NCBI RefSeq assembly: GCF_005845215.1
Contig: NZ_SPHO01000011.1
Coordinates: forward strand, 62,001-126,000
Direction: 5' to 3'
Source of the DNA: Clostridium sp. 1001271st1 H5
GTDB taxonomy: Bacteria > Bacillota > Clostridia > Lachnospirales > Lachnospiraceae
DNA length: 64,000 bases
This document shows, piece after piece, positions 45,000 to 52,495 of the stretch (position 1 is its first letter; each line of letters starts with the position of its first letter). Under the pieces are notes generated by a model, which was not told the origin of the DNA, did not search any database, and saw only the letters and a list, made by a program, of their open reading frames with translations. The translations under genes and the position numbers were made by a program.

Positions 45000-45613
45000 T
45001 ACTCCTCCATTCGATGTGGCATCGTTTTTACAACATCGGAATAGTTTCTCTGGTCAAGCAGGATTTCATAATCGCACTTTAACCGGTCATTTCGGACAAA
45101 CACAGAGTCGTCTTCATATTCCCCGAAATGATTCAGAGAGCCCTTACCGACAATTTCCTCCACATCGTCTACCTCTTCATCATTCTCGTCAGCCAGAACT
45201 TCGTCTGCATAGTAAGTGAGGCTGATTTTTTCATACTCTTCAAATTCGCCAAATTCCTCTGGCGAGATGACATAAGGTTTTTCCACAAACGCCTCTCCTT
45301 TCTTTTCCTCAACCGTTTTGGAATAATCCGTATAGCCCTCTTTCTGAATGATAGACGCGTACTTTTTGAAATCCATGTCGTCTACATCCTTCGGAGTTCT
45401 ATCTTCCGCTACTTTAAGGCCATCACGAAAACCCTTCACAAAACTCTTTCCCGCTTTCTCTACGCTTTCTCTTTCGGCATAAGCTGCTTTTACGGAGTCG
45501 ATTTCTTCCTGAGCGATCAGCTCATATTTCCGTTTCAGCAGTTGCCATGTACATACAGAACCAATCCCCGCTCCAGCAATAAAAGCAAGGAAAGTCAATC
45601 CTTTACTGCTCAT
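44999..45613 (-). CDS. membrane-anchored acidic phage protein
   Basis: 204 residues. N-terminal membrane helix (LTFLAFIAGAGIGSVCTWQL), helical segment, then very acidic tail (ADENDEEVDDVEEIVG). Shares the form of an anchor plus cytoplasmic coil with several genes nearby. Function unknown. Confidence 0.72.
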   Translation of the reverse strand: MSSKGLTFLAFIAGAGIGSVCTWQLLKRKYELIAQEEIDSVKAAYAERESVEKAGKSFVKGFRDGLKVAEDRTPKDVDDMDFKKYASIIQKEGYTDYSKTVEEKKGEAFVEKPYVISPEEFGEFEEYEKISLTYYADEVLADENDEEVDDVEEIVGKGSLNHFGEYEDDSVFVRNDRLKCDYEILLDQRNYSDVVKTMPHRMEE

Positions 45614-45767
45614 CCTCTTCCTCCTCGTTTTTAATTGTCATTACGGTTATTGCCAAACCGCCAAAAAGAAAGGAGACACTCAACAGAATGCCTCCCATAA
45701 TATGTCTTTTTCTCTTAGTATCCAGAACATAGTCCAGTACCGATATCACATTCTCCAGACCGTCCAT
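45603..45767 (-). CDS. 54-residue membrane peptide
   Basis: From MDGLENVISVLDYVLDTKRK, one membrane helix (MGGILLSVSFLFGGLAITVM) and acidic tail EEEEDEQ. GGGAGC seven nt before the ATG. Overlaps the next gene by 11 nt. Confidence 0.65.
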   Translation of the reverse strand: MDGLENVISVLDYVLDTKRKRHIMGGILLSVSFLFGGLAITVMTIKNEEEEDEQ

Positions 45768-45768
45768 A

Positions 45769-45870
45769 TCAATGCTCCCTTCCCGTTGATAGAATTGCGA
45801 TTCCACCAACAAAGCAGATACCGGACATTGCCGCCAGTGTATAAGACACAAATGCTAAAAGATTACGCAT
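45769..45870 (-). CDS. 33-residue membrane peptide
   Basis: MRNLLAFVSYTLAAMSGICF then VGGIAILSTGREH: a single membrane helix. AAGGAG lies 8 nt before the ATG; ends 1 nt before the next gene. Very short but well placed in the operon. Confidence 0.5.
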   Translation of the reverse strand: MRNLLAFVSYTLAAMSGICFVGGIAILSTGREH

Positions 45871-45886
45871 GATGATTCTCCTTTCT

Positions 45887-46456
45887 TCACTCATACCTTG
45901 AAAAATAATGATTTTCAACTTGGAACATCGGAACGCCATACGCACTGTATTCTCCTGCCGTAAAGAACACAACGTCGTAATTGCTCCTTGACTCCAGTTC
46001 CTCATAGACAAGGTCACAAATATCCGCTCGGACTTCGCACCTGTCCACTCGACCATTCCACATAGATGAAAATTGATTCGGTTGATAAACCACTTCATAT
46101 ACCGTATCGGGAAAATGTTCGGAATCTACCCGATTCAATATAGTATCGATAACAAGGCGTTTTCCTTCTTCACATTCACCTTCGGCTTCTGCCATAGTAA
46201 CTAGGGCGATTAACTCTACATCTTCTCTCGACATTTTCGGTATAACTTCTTCTAATCCCTCCATTTCCTCAGTGGCAATTGGAATGGATTCCTCTTGCAA
46301 AACTGTAATAACCGGTTCTGTCTTTTCGACAACGCTGGCCCTAGGTATTGCTACAACGTCTTCCCCTTCTGAGTGAAATTCAGATACAAAGAACGAAGAT
46401 GCTATCACGATACCACACAAGATCGGAACCGCTATTACTTTGATTAACTTGCGCAT
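45887..46456 (-). CDS. SleB/CwlJ-like cell wall hydrolase
   Basis: 189 residues from MRKLIKVIAVPILCGIVIAS, an N-terminal signal anchor. C-terminal 110 residues: LVTMAEAEGECEEGKRLVID, TILNRVDSEHFPDTVYEVVY and NQFSSMW, the Hydrolase_2 signature with the catalytic Glu. GGGAGG precedes the start. It lies in the early/replication region, separate from the amidase endolysin, so it may act from the membrane rather than in final lysis. Confidence 0.87.
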   Translation of the reverse strand: MRKLIKVIAVPILCGIVIASSFFVSEFHSEGEDVVAIPRASVVEKTEPVITVLQEESIPIATEEMEGLEEVIPKMSREDVELIALVTMAEAEGECEEGKRLVIDTILNRVDSEHFPDTVYEVVYQPNQFSSMWNGRVDRCEVRADICDLVYEELESRSNYDVVFFTAGEYSAYGVPMFQVENHYFSRYE

Positions 46457-46469
46457 AAATTCCTCCCAA

Positions 46470-46513
46470 ATAAAAACTATCCCCAAGAATCGTAATAACT
46501 CCTAGGGATAGTT
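46470..46513 (-). terminator. rho-independent terminator before SleB-like gene
   Basis: AACTATCCC (46475-46483) pairs with GGGATAGTT (46505-46513); TTTTTATTT follows on the minus strand. It ends the transcript of 46527-47486. Confidence 0.82.
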
Positions 46514-46526
46514 ATAAATTTATCTC

Positions 46527-47486
46527 TCACATCAAATCCCAGATGTTCCCATCCACATTAAAATCCAAAAGGATTGCCTGGTCGAATCCATTGACATAAT
46601 CCGAATAACTCAGATTATCAGAATACAGACCGAAATCAATGTAATTATCTCCTTTAGAATTTTCCGGATTATAAACCCAACCAACAATCTGGCCGGCTTT
46701 TGTTCTCGGAAGTCCAAGCATCTCATAGACTTCATTCAGAAATACGCGCTTCTTTGCTTTCAACAAGTCGTTTGCATAACGCTCTTGGGCTTTGATGAAC
46801 ATCAGATTATATTCATTGTTGCTTTCCCAATGAGGATTAAGAATGGAATTTCCATCCTCATCCTGCGTGTACTTTTCAAAGAATCTGGCATAACCGCTGA
46901 TATCCCCCGGACTTACCACAAAACCATTCTTCTTAACTTTCTTCTCTTTTCCAGTCTCTTCATCAATAACCGTTTCATCAAACTTTTTGGCTTTGAGATT
47001 ATATTTCAGTTCACGGTCAACCTCTTCGCCAAATCGTTCGATCACACGGCTGCGATACTCTTTAAATCCTTTATCAATAGCTGCATAAGCCGCACTTAGA
47101 GCTACATTTCTCTTACGAAGAATGTTATTAGATGCCAAAATACTGGTGATTGACAATGCACCGAGTATGACGGAAGGCCCATACAGTTTGGCAAATTTCA
47201 TACCGGTCTGAACATAAACAATCGCCAAATCTTTTTGGGCATCCTCGCTGGAATACCGCTCCTTCACGGATTCGTCTGCTTCACATTTATGAATTGTTTC
47301 GACATCTTCTTTTGTCTTGTCCAGAATTTCACCCACTTTTGTCGTTGCTTTACAAGCCATTACCGCGCTTGTAACCACACCGATAACTCCAGCCACAACG
47401 AGAATCTCCGGACTATGCTTCTTTAACTGGAAACTGGTTTTACTAAGAAAACCATTCATGCTCTTTACAATCTCTGCTTTTTTCAT
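46527..47486 (-). CDS. DUF6353-like phage membrane protein, paralog A
   Basis: 319 residues. N-terminal SFQLKKHSPEILVVAGVIGV then SAVMACKATTK is shared with 48992-49765 and 51221-52000. Two membrane helices (about 25-45 and 105-130), central helical region with IDKGFKEYRSRVIERFGEEV, and C-terminal 'VGWVYNPEN...IDFGLY' region. Likely an inner-membrane protein; role unknown. Confidence 0.78.
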   Translation of the reverse strand: MKKAEIVKSMNGFLSKTSFQLKKHSPEILVVAGVIGVVTSAVMACKATTKVGEILDKTKEDVETIHKCEADESVKERYSSEDAQKDLAIVYVQTGMKFAKLYGPSVILGALSITSILASNNILRKRNVALSAAYAAIDKGFKEYRSRVIERFGEEVDRELKYNLKAKKFDETVIDEETGKEKKVKKNGFVVSPGDISGYARFFEKYTQDEDGNSILNPHWESNNEYNLMFIKAQERYANDLLKAKKRVFLNEVYEMLGLPRTKAGQIVGWVYNPENSKGDNYIDFGLYSDNLSYSDYVNGFDQAILLDFNVDGNIWDLM

Positions 47487-47488
47487 GA

Positions 47489-47749
47489 TTATTTATTCTC
47501 CTCTTCTACTTTTTCTGTTTTCTTTAAATGGTCGATCAAATGCTGGGCGTACCAAAGGATTTTTTCCAAATCCTGGATTCCGTTTTTCTTCTTCCAACGG
47601 CAGGCATATTTGATGATGTTTGCGGTATCGGCAGCCTCAATTCCTTTTAAATCAGAAGTAAAGGCTTCGATTACATCAATAACTTCCATACCCGTTTCGG
47701 AAATATAATGATCCGGATGAGATACCATCCTGTCTTCTGACTCATACAT
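47489..47749 (-). CDS. DUF3310 family protein
   Basis: 86 residues: VSHPDHYISETGMEVIDVIE, then TANIIKYACRWKKKNGIQDL and KILWYAQHLIDHL, the full DUF3310 signature found in many phages (sometimes called nucleotide-kinase-like). GGAGG upstream. Confidence 0.9.
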   Translation of the reverse strand: MYESEDRMVSHPDHYISETGMEVIDVIEAFTSDLKGIEAADTANIIKYACRWKKKNGIQDLEKILWYAQHLIDHLKKTEKVEEENK

Positions 47750-47763
47750 CTTGAATCCCTCCT

Positions 47764-48366
47764 TTACAACGGCATTGGTTTAGGCAATTTTAAAATATAA
47801 CCATCCCTTACTCGAACCGCCCTGCATCCAGCAATATCAGTCCATCCGTATTTATTGGCAGCATAATTGTCATTGGACACGTTTGCCAAATCATAAAGAT
47901 CTGCAACACTAACTACCTCATACTGTGCAATAATTTCGTTCATGGCGTCTAATACCGATTCCGCATCTCCACGAGTTTCGAATAAAAGCTCATCATATTC
48001 GTAGCTCGTCCGGCTCTTCGGTGCTGTATAATCTTTCTTTCCGCTGTCGTAATACTTCTGATAGGATACCTTGGACGCTGTAGAGTTCTTTTTTGACTTC
48101 CCAGTTTCTCCATAGAGGATCATATCAATACCATTGGTAACTATATCGGAAATTGCCTTTTTTATTGCCGGCACCAGAACATCCATCACAATATAAGATT
48201 TTACGTTATTGACATCTTCAGAAATGAATACGTCTGCAAACTTCTGCATTTCTGATTTTTTCTTTGATTTTACCGTCCCAGAAATCACTTTCTCTACACG
48301 TTTTTCGGGAACAAGATTTTTCTGCTCCTCCTTTGATTTGTGGGAATTCGGCTTATATTCCTCCAT
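47764..48366 (-). CDS. conserved phage protein of unknown function
   Basis: 200 residues. Lys/Glu-rich N-terminus, membrane-surface-like segment VMDVLVPAIKKAISDIVTNG then IDMILYGETG, Ser/Tyr-rich linker, and C-terminal YGWTDIAGCRAVRVRDGYIL. Frequent in Clostridia phage early regions. Overlaps the next upstream gene by 1 nt. Confidence 0.78.
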   Translation of the reverse strand: MEEYKPNSHKSKEEQKNLVPEKRVEKVISGTVKSKKKSEMQKFADVFISEDVNNVKSYIVMDVLVPAIKKAISDIVTNGIDMILYGETGKSKKNSTASKVSYQKYYDSGKKDYTAPKSRTSYEYDELLFETRGDAESVLDAMNEIIAQYEVVSVADLYDLANVSNDNYAANKYGWTDIAGCRAVRVRDGYILKLPKPMPL

Positions 48367-48572
48367 TAAGTTGTCTCCTTTCCGCTCACCAAACTGATCT
48401 TTCCAGGCAATATAATCTTTGTACCCGGAAGTCGGTTGTTTTTCTTTTTAAACTGATAAGTAAGGTTTGACCTTGCTTTCTTTTCTGAAACTGCCCGTGT
48501 GGAAGCAATCCAGCGATTTGCAACACAGTTGTCAAATTCCATAACTGGGCCATCATACGAATACATGTTCAT
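48366..48572 (-). CDS. hypothetical phage protein
   Basis: 68 residues from MNMYSYDGPVMEFDNCVANR, with a basic core ARSNLTYQFKKKNNRLPGTK. GGAGG eight nt before the ATG at 48572 decides the start. Short conserved protein of phage early regions. Confidence 0.75.
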   Translation of the reverse strand: MNMYSYDGPVMEFDNCVANRWIASTRAVSEKKARSNLTYQFKKKNNRLPGTKIILPGKISLVSGKETT

Positions 48573-48594
48573 AAATTTCACCTCCGGATAAAAG

Positions 48595-48634
48595 AAGAAA
48601 GGGAAAGCACCTTGTTACAGGTACTCTCCCTCGT
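48595..48634 (-). terminator. rho-independent terminator
   Basis: AGGGA(GA)GTACCT-GTAACA-AGGTGC(TT)TCCCT stem with TTCTTCTTTT after it on the minus strand, downstream of 48655-48921. Confidence 0.75.
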
Positions 48635-48654
48635 GTTGAAACACATTTTTTCGT

Positions 48655-48921
48655 TTAGGCTTCTTCGGAATCCTCTTTTTCATTCTCAATGATTGGTTCT
48701 TCGGGTTCATCCCACTCAGCATCGATAATCTGCTGCTCCTTCTGAGCTTTGATTTTGGCAATCATCGGCTTACCCACATACCTGTAGATTACAACACCTG
48801 CAAGTACGGCTAAACCGATACCGGCCGCAACCTTAAACCCCTTACCAGAACTCGCTTTAACGATTTCCTCTGTGGCTGTTTCCATAACCTCTTCGTTGTT
48901 CATGATTTCATTGGTTTCCAT
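48655..48921 (-). CDS. small membrane protein
   Basis: 88 residues: acidic N-terminus, one membrane helix (GFKVAAGIGLAVLAGVVIYR), acidic C-terminus. Single-gene unit with promoter element 48965-48989 before it and terminator after it. Confidence 0.75.
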   Translation of the reverse strand: METNEIMNNEEVMETATEEIVKASSGKGFKVAAGIGLAVLAGVVIYRYVGKPMIAKIKAQKEQQIIDAEWDEPEEPIIENEKEDSEEA

Positions 48922-48964
48922 GTTTATTCTCCTTTCAATTTTTGAAAATGTGTGGTTCTTCTTC

Positions 48965-48989
48965 CATTAAAGCCACTGTTTTTTTCGCG
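48965..48989 (-). promoter_or_regulatory. 25-nt conserved promoter-like element, copy 2
   Basis: CGC-N6-AACA-N8-AATG on the minus strand (the last tetranucleotide deviates from TRTG). Upstream of the 48655-48921 gene. Confidence 0.55.
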
Positions 48990-48991
48990 CG

Positions 48992-49765
48992 TCACATCAG
49001 CTCACTGAAATTGTATCTCGGAGCAATACTGTAATCAATCACCAGGCAGGGAGTTCCATCGCTGGTCAATTGAGAACTAAATGATAGATCAATATACCCA
49101 TTATCAATATTCCATCCCAACTCATCGCCGATTTTGATATTATCCAGACCGACTTCGTAGTAGAAATCATTTAAGGATACATACATCTCATCGCGCATCC
49201 GACGATTTAATTCACATTCCGCTTTCTTAATTTTGTCGATATCGCCTTTAAAATATCTGCCAGAAATCGCGTCATAGCAGAGCGTATTTCCCTTTTCTGT
49301 AATGATTATCTCTCTTGTTACCACTGGATTTTTCTCGATTTTATCCTTTGCAATAGCATCTTTCACAGTTTCGTGCTTCTTCTCTCCGAACATCTCAACG
49401 ACTTTTCCCTGATAGTCCTTGAGAGCGGATTCCGATAAGGTATATGCCGTTGCGAGTGCTGCATTCCGTTTAGCGTTTACTGAGCTGGCTCCAATTAAAC
49501 ATGCAATGGAGAGGGTTCCCGTAATCACTGCCGGAATATAACAGAACCAAGTTGTTTTTACCACATCTGCGACTTCAAGCTCCTCGGCTCCAATCTCCTC
49601 TTTTCTATCTTCAATGAGAATCAGCGCTTTCGGCGTTGCCCGGACCGCCATGACAGTCGTTGTGATCATACCAGCAATACCAATTCCGGTAAGAATTTCA
49701 GGGCTGTGCTTCGCCATGGATGTTCGAACTGACGACAAAACTTTTGATATGTTCGATTTCTTCAT
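48992..49765 (-). CDS. DUF6353-like phage membrane protein, paralog B
   Basis: 257 residues. MAKHSPEILTGIGIAGMITT then VMAVRATPKALILI; second helix about 75-95; AKRNAALATAYTLSESALKD; C-terminal LGWNIDNGYIDLSFSS. Immediately downstream of DGR target 2, sharing one nucleotide of stop/start, so both are probably made together. Confidence 0.78.
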   Translation of the reverse strand: MKKSNISKVLSSVRTSMAKHSPEILTGIGIAGMITTTVMAVRATPKALILIEDRKEEIGAEELEVADVVKTTWFCYIPAVITGTLSIACLIGASSVNAKRNAALATAYTLSESALKDYQGKVVEMFGEKKHETVKDAIAKDKIEKNPVVTREIIITEKGNTLCYDAISGRYFKGDIDKIKKAECELNRRMRDEMYVSLNDFYYEVGLDNIKIGDELGWNIDNGYIDLSFSSQLTSDGTPCLVIDYSIAPRYNFSELM

Positions 49766-50643
49766 TATCTCATTCCTCCAAATATCACACTGAATATCGT
49801 TTTAACCATGTCAAGAGCCTGATTCTCAGTAAAGCCAGCACGAACAAAGCTGTCCATAATTACTTTGGTTTCCGCTGTTGCTTTATCGTACTGCTTATAT
49901 TTTTCTAACTTCTCAATTTCCTTTCTCAGAGTATCAATCTCGTTTTCTTTATTCCAAATTTCCATCTTTAACACTGCTTCTTTTGTAACCATTACATCAT
50001 TCTGACAATAATGCAGAATGTCTTCTGAACCAGCATCAAAGCCCCAAGGATAACGGCCAGATCTACGGGGCACAGGGCCCCTAGATTCCTGCTTAACCAA
50101 CCAGAATTCCGGACGAACCCCATGAGAGTACGAAGCGCCGTTGCAGTACGTAGTGCCATAGTCGTACACACGAGCGAAATAAGCCGAAGAAAACTCCTCT
50201 TTTGTAGCATTTCTCAGCCATCCCCACGTAAGCTGATCTTCAAAACAAGCAATTCGATTCTTGCACTCTTTCATCAAAGGAAGCTGTTCATCGCTATCTG
50301 GTTCCAGATTCTTGTTATCCCATTCGTCCTCATGACCAACAATCTGTCCAACGGTTGGAATAGTAAGTCCGTAAATCTTATCACGCAACTCTTCTGGGAA
50401 CGCCATAAACAGAACTGTATCCATCCACTTCTTCAGATCGGACTTTTCAAAACCACCTTTGTTTGTAGAGCAGTTATTCATCGGCCGGCAGGTAACATAT
50501 TCGTCAAATATAAACATGACGCCCTCGTCCGTAACCTTGTGAGCGGTCGCGGTAAACTCTCCAAGCTCTGCCAGCGGAATGACTATCTGATCTCCTACCT
50601 GAATGTTGGCTGTTTCGATTTCCTGTTTTCTTAATACCTTCAT
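49765..50643 (-). CDS. second DGR target: C-type-lectin-like protein in the early region
   Basis: 292 residues. About 1-185: DUF6273-like fold (GGFEKSDLKKWMDTVLFMAF, TWGWLRNATKEEFSSAYFAR, GVRPEFWLV). VR2 encodes about 151-178. After the VR the protein continues: ESRGPVPRRSGRYPWG (shared with the 915-residue protein's N-terminus), then DILHYCQNDVMVTKEAVLKM, like an Exo III motif, and a coiled C-terminus. It has no signal peptide and lies between membrane-protein genes, not tail genes. The target may be intracellular or virion-packaged; unknown. Confidence 0.85.
   Translation of the reverse strand: MKVLRKQEIETANIQVGDQIVIPLAELGEFTATAHKVTDEGVMFIFDEYVTCRPMNNCSTNKGGFEKSDLKKWMDTVLFMAFPEELRDKIYGLTIPTVGQIVGHEDEWDNKNLEPDSDEQLPLMKECKNRIACFEDQLTWGWLRNATKEEFSSAYFARVYDYGTTYCNGASYSHGVRPEFWLVKQESRGPVPRRSGRYPWGFDAGSEDILHYCQNDVMVTKEAVLKMEIWNKENEIDTLRKEIEKLEKYKQYDKATAETKVIMDSFVRAGFTENQALDMVKTIFSVIFGGMR
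50067..50081 (-). other. GGGGC/GCCCC hairpin downstream of VR2
   Basis: Same 15-nt sequence as at 1138-1152 and again separated by 27 nt from the VR end. Here it lies inside the open reading frame and is translated (about GPVP), which shows that the DNA/RNA structure has been kept although it costs protein sequence. Confidence 0.75.
50109..50192 (-). repeat. DGR variable repeat VR2 (remote)
   Basis: Aligned with TR 11-94; differs at 14 positions, all template adenines. Ten of eleven template Asn codons are changed (Y, R, Y, D, Y, T, Y, G, Y, H) and one Tyr became Cys; no non-adenine position differs. This is the cleanest evidence of mutagenic retrohoming in the window. Confidence 0.93.
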
Positions 50644-50676
50644 AATGCTTCTCCTTTCGAAATATAAAATTTGTGG

Positions 50677-50982
50677 TTATAAAATAAGACCGAGAAGTGT
50701 CTCGGCCGTATTTTCTGCAACTTGAAATATGTGGTTATTTGCTGGATTTTCCGACAGGTAAAGAAAAAGCTCCATTTTCAATATAAACCCTTCTATCACT
50801 AAATCGGCTTCTGTCATCGGATGATCCATAATGGCCAGTAGAATCTCGTCAACCGCCCACCGTTCATACGAACGTTCCATAATGGCTGATTTAGGCCAAT
50901 TTTCTCCCGGTTCAAACAGATGCATATTCGTATAATTCATGATTTTTTGAATAGCCTCATCATTCATCAGCACTTGCTCCAA
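50677..50982 (-). CDS. hypothetical phage protein, paralog of 52023-52352
   Basis: 101 residues, helical: SYERWAVDEILLAIMDHPMT and HIFQVAENTAETLLGLIL. The end resembles SIFTTAKMVGENIQDLL of 52023-52352, so the two are probable paralogs, each beside a DUF6353-like gene. A C-terminal hairpin CCGAGA/TCTCGG (50688-50706) with T-rich flank could act as terminator. Confidence 0.7.
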   Translation of the reverse strand: MEQVLMNDEAIQKIMNYTNMHLFEPGENWPKSAIMERSYERWAVDEILLAIMDHPMTEADLVIEGFILKMELFLYLSENPANNHIFQVAENTAETLLGLIL

Positions 50983-50984
50983 AC

Positions 50985-51012
50985 TAAAAAGAAAGAGCCC
51001 TTGTTAGGACTC
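50985..51012 (-). terminator. rho-independent terminator
   Basis: GAGTCC-TAACAA-GGGCTC stem with TTTCTTTTT on the minus strand, at the stop of the 56-residue gene. Confidence 0.78.
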
Positions 51013-51174
51013 CTCTTCGTTTTCATCATCTTTTTTGGCAAGTGCCTCGTTTACCTTTTCTTCAATTTTCTCATCCATTTTCTTTTCGTTTACCCAATCG
51101 GTAAGAATACTTACTCCAAATCCGATCGCCGTAACTGCAATCCCAATGGCTTTGATAAAATTTTTGTTTTTCAT
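51004..51174 (-). CDS. 56-residue membrane peptide
   Basis: MKNKNFIKAIGIAVTAIGFG with a membrane helix, then VNEKKMDEKIEEKVNEALAK coil and acidic tail. GGAGG eight nt upstream; promoter element 51194-51218 just before it. Single-gene unit. Confidence 0.75.
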   Translation of the reverse strand: MKNKNFIKAIGIAVTAIGFGVSILTDWVNEKKMDEKIEEKVNEALAKKDDENEEES

Positions 51175-51193
51175 AAAGCATTAGCCTCCTTTT

Positions 51194-51218
51194 CATAATA
51201 CGGTCTGTAATTTTTGCG
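51194..51218 (-). promoter_or_regulatory. 25-nt conserved promoter-like element, copy 3
   Basis: CGC-N6-TACA-N8-TATG; upstream of the 51004-51174 gene, which starts 20 nt further on. Confidence 0.65.
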
Positions 51219-51220
51219 AA

Positions 51221-52000
51221 TCATTCAAATTTGTTGACCGCCATCGTGTCTATAATGATGCACTCCAAGCTATCTTCCAACGTTGATTTGTAATTATCAA
51301 AATCCAACCAATAGCAATCCATTTCTTCTACCATATAGCTGATATCCCATCCGAGTTCATCGCCTCCGTCTATGCCTTCGACACCTAAAAATGACAAGTA
51401 TTCATTTAATGAACAATCGCCTTTAATGGAAAGATTCCGATTTACATGATATTGGGCGTTTAACACCGCTGCCATTGTGGTTCTAAAATACTTCTTTGAG
51501 GCAAGATCATAGAAAAGCAACCGTTCACTTTCAGAATCCATGTCCATGTTGTAAACCTGATAACCCCAGTCGTAGGAAGACACCATGGCATCTTTCGCCA
51601 TTTCCGCATGGATTTTATCATCCGCATCCTCTCCGTAAACTGTCTTGGCTGACTTCCGATATTGCTTATAGGATTCATTGAGCATAACGTATGCACTCAT
51701 CAAAGAAGCCTGTTTCTTTTGATTTAATGCATTCGCTCCAAAGATACAAGCAATAGTTGAAACTCCCAGCAGTACAGAAGGAATATAAGTCGGCCCCGCT
51801 ACTCGGACGATTTCTAATTTAGTTAGATTTTCGCCCTTCTCCAGCTCTGCCTCTTTCAACAATTTTATTGCTTTAGGGGTTGCCTGAACAGCCGTAATGG
51901 TTGTTGCAATGACTCCAATAGAAGCTACTACCGTTAAAATTGTCGGAGATGAGCGATATAATTGACGCCCGACTCTTTTCAAGATTTTAACTTTTTGCAT
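51221..52000 (-). CDS. DUF6353-like phage membrane protein, paralog C
   Basis: 259 residues from MQKVKILKRVGRQLYRSSPT. ILTVVASIGVIATTITAVQA then TPKAIKLL, second helix about 80-100, LNQKKQASLMSAYVMLNESY, and C-terminal GDELGWDISYMVEEMDCYWL. GGAG six nt upstream decides the start. Confidence 0.78.
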   Translation of the reverse strand: MQKVKILKRVGRQLYRSSPTILTVVASIGVIATTITAVQATPKAIKLLKEAELEKGENLTKLEIVRVAGPTYIPSVLLGVSTIACIFGANALNQKKQASLMSAYVMLNESYKQYRKSAKTVYGEDADDKIHAEMAKDAMVSSYDWGYQVYNMDMDSESERLLFYDLASKKYFRTTMAAVLNAQYHVNRNLSIKGDCSLNEYLSFLGVEGIDGGDELGWDISYMVEEMDCYWLDFDNYKSTLEDSLECIIIDTMAVNKFE

Positions 52001-52022
52001 AATATTCTCCTTTCGTTTTATC

Positions 52023-52352
52023 CTATTCCATGGCATATAACAGATCTTGAATATTTTCTCCAACCATCTTAGCGGTGGTAAATATAGAACTGTTCTGTTG
52101 ATTCATAGAAGCAAAGTCATCCATTTTTTCTATAAATGATCGAGCCATCGCTTCTAAATTTTTTATGGACGTTTTGGTCTGGGGAAAAATATGATCGGCT
52201 ACATAATTTCGAAATTCTCCAATCGCCCACAATGTATTGCTCACCCTAGTGAACTCTTTCTTGTCGAATACCGGATTTGGCAACCATTCGTCCATTTCGT
52301 ACATATCACATAGAATCAACGCCAATTCGTCCAAACTCAAATTTCTGACCAC
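52023..52352 (-). CDS. hypothetical phage protein, paralog of 50677-50982
   Basis: 109 residues: LSLDELALILCDMYEMDEWL, RVSNTLWAIGEFRNYVADHI, IFTTAKMVGENIQDLLYAME. Helical; paired with DUF6353-like paralog C as its relative is with the DGR target/paralog B block. Confidence 0.7.
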   Translation of the reverse strand: MVRNLSLDELALILCDMYEMDEWLPNPVFDKKEFTRVSNTLWAIGEFRNYVADHIFPQTKTSIKNLEAMARSFIEKMDDFASMNQQNSSIFTTAKMVGENIQDLLYAME

Positions 52353-52395
52353 CTTCTTAAAATCCCCCTTTCTTGATTGATAAAAAAATAAAAGA

Positions 52396-52464
52396 GAACC
52401 AGTATCGGACTCGAACCGATTACCTCCACGGAAGTGTGGCGCTCTGCCAATGAGCTAACTGTTT
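52396..52464 (-). tRNA. tRNA-like gene, anticodon uncertain (TCC, Gly, best reading)
   Basis: AAACAGT...ACTGGTT acceptor (one mismatch), T8-A9, D stem GCTC/GAGC with TTGG loop, and T arm ATCGG-TTCGAGT-CCGAT are all well formed. The anticodon arm is short (CCAC-ACTTCC-GTGG), giving only 69 nt and an unclear anticodon. CCA is not encoded. Promoter element 52468-52492 puts the transcription start at about the 5' end of the tRNA. Confidence 0.65.
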
Positions 52465-52467
52465 CTC

Positions 52468-52492
52468 CATAATAGGAATTGTAAATTTTGCG
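52468..52492 (-). promoter_or_regulatory. 25-nt conserved promoter-like element, copy 4 (tRNA)
   Basis: CGC-N6-TACA-N8-TATG. Its TATTAT box ends 5 nt before the tRNA, so initiation 6-7 nt downstream would give an almost leaderless tRNA: the best argument that this element is a promoter. Confidence 0.7.
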
Positions 52493-52495
52493 AAG

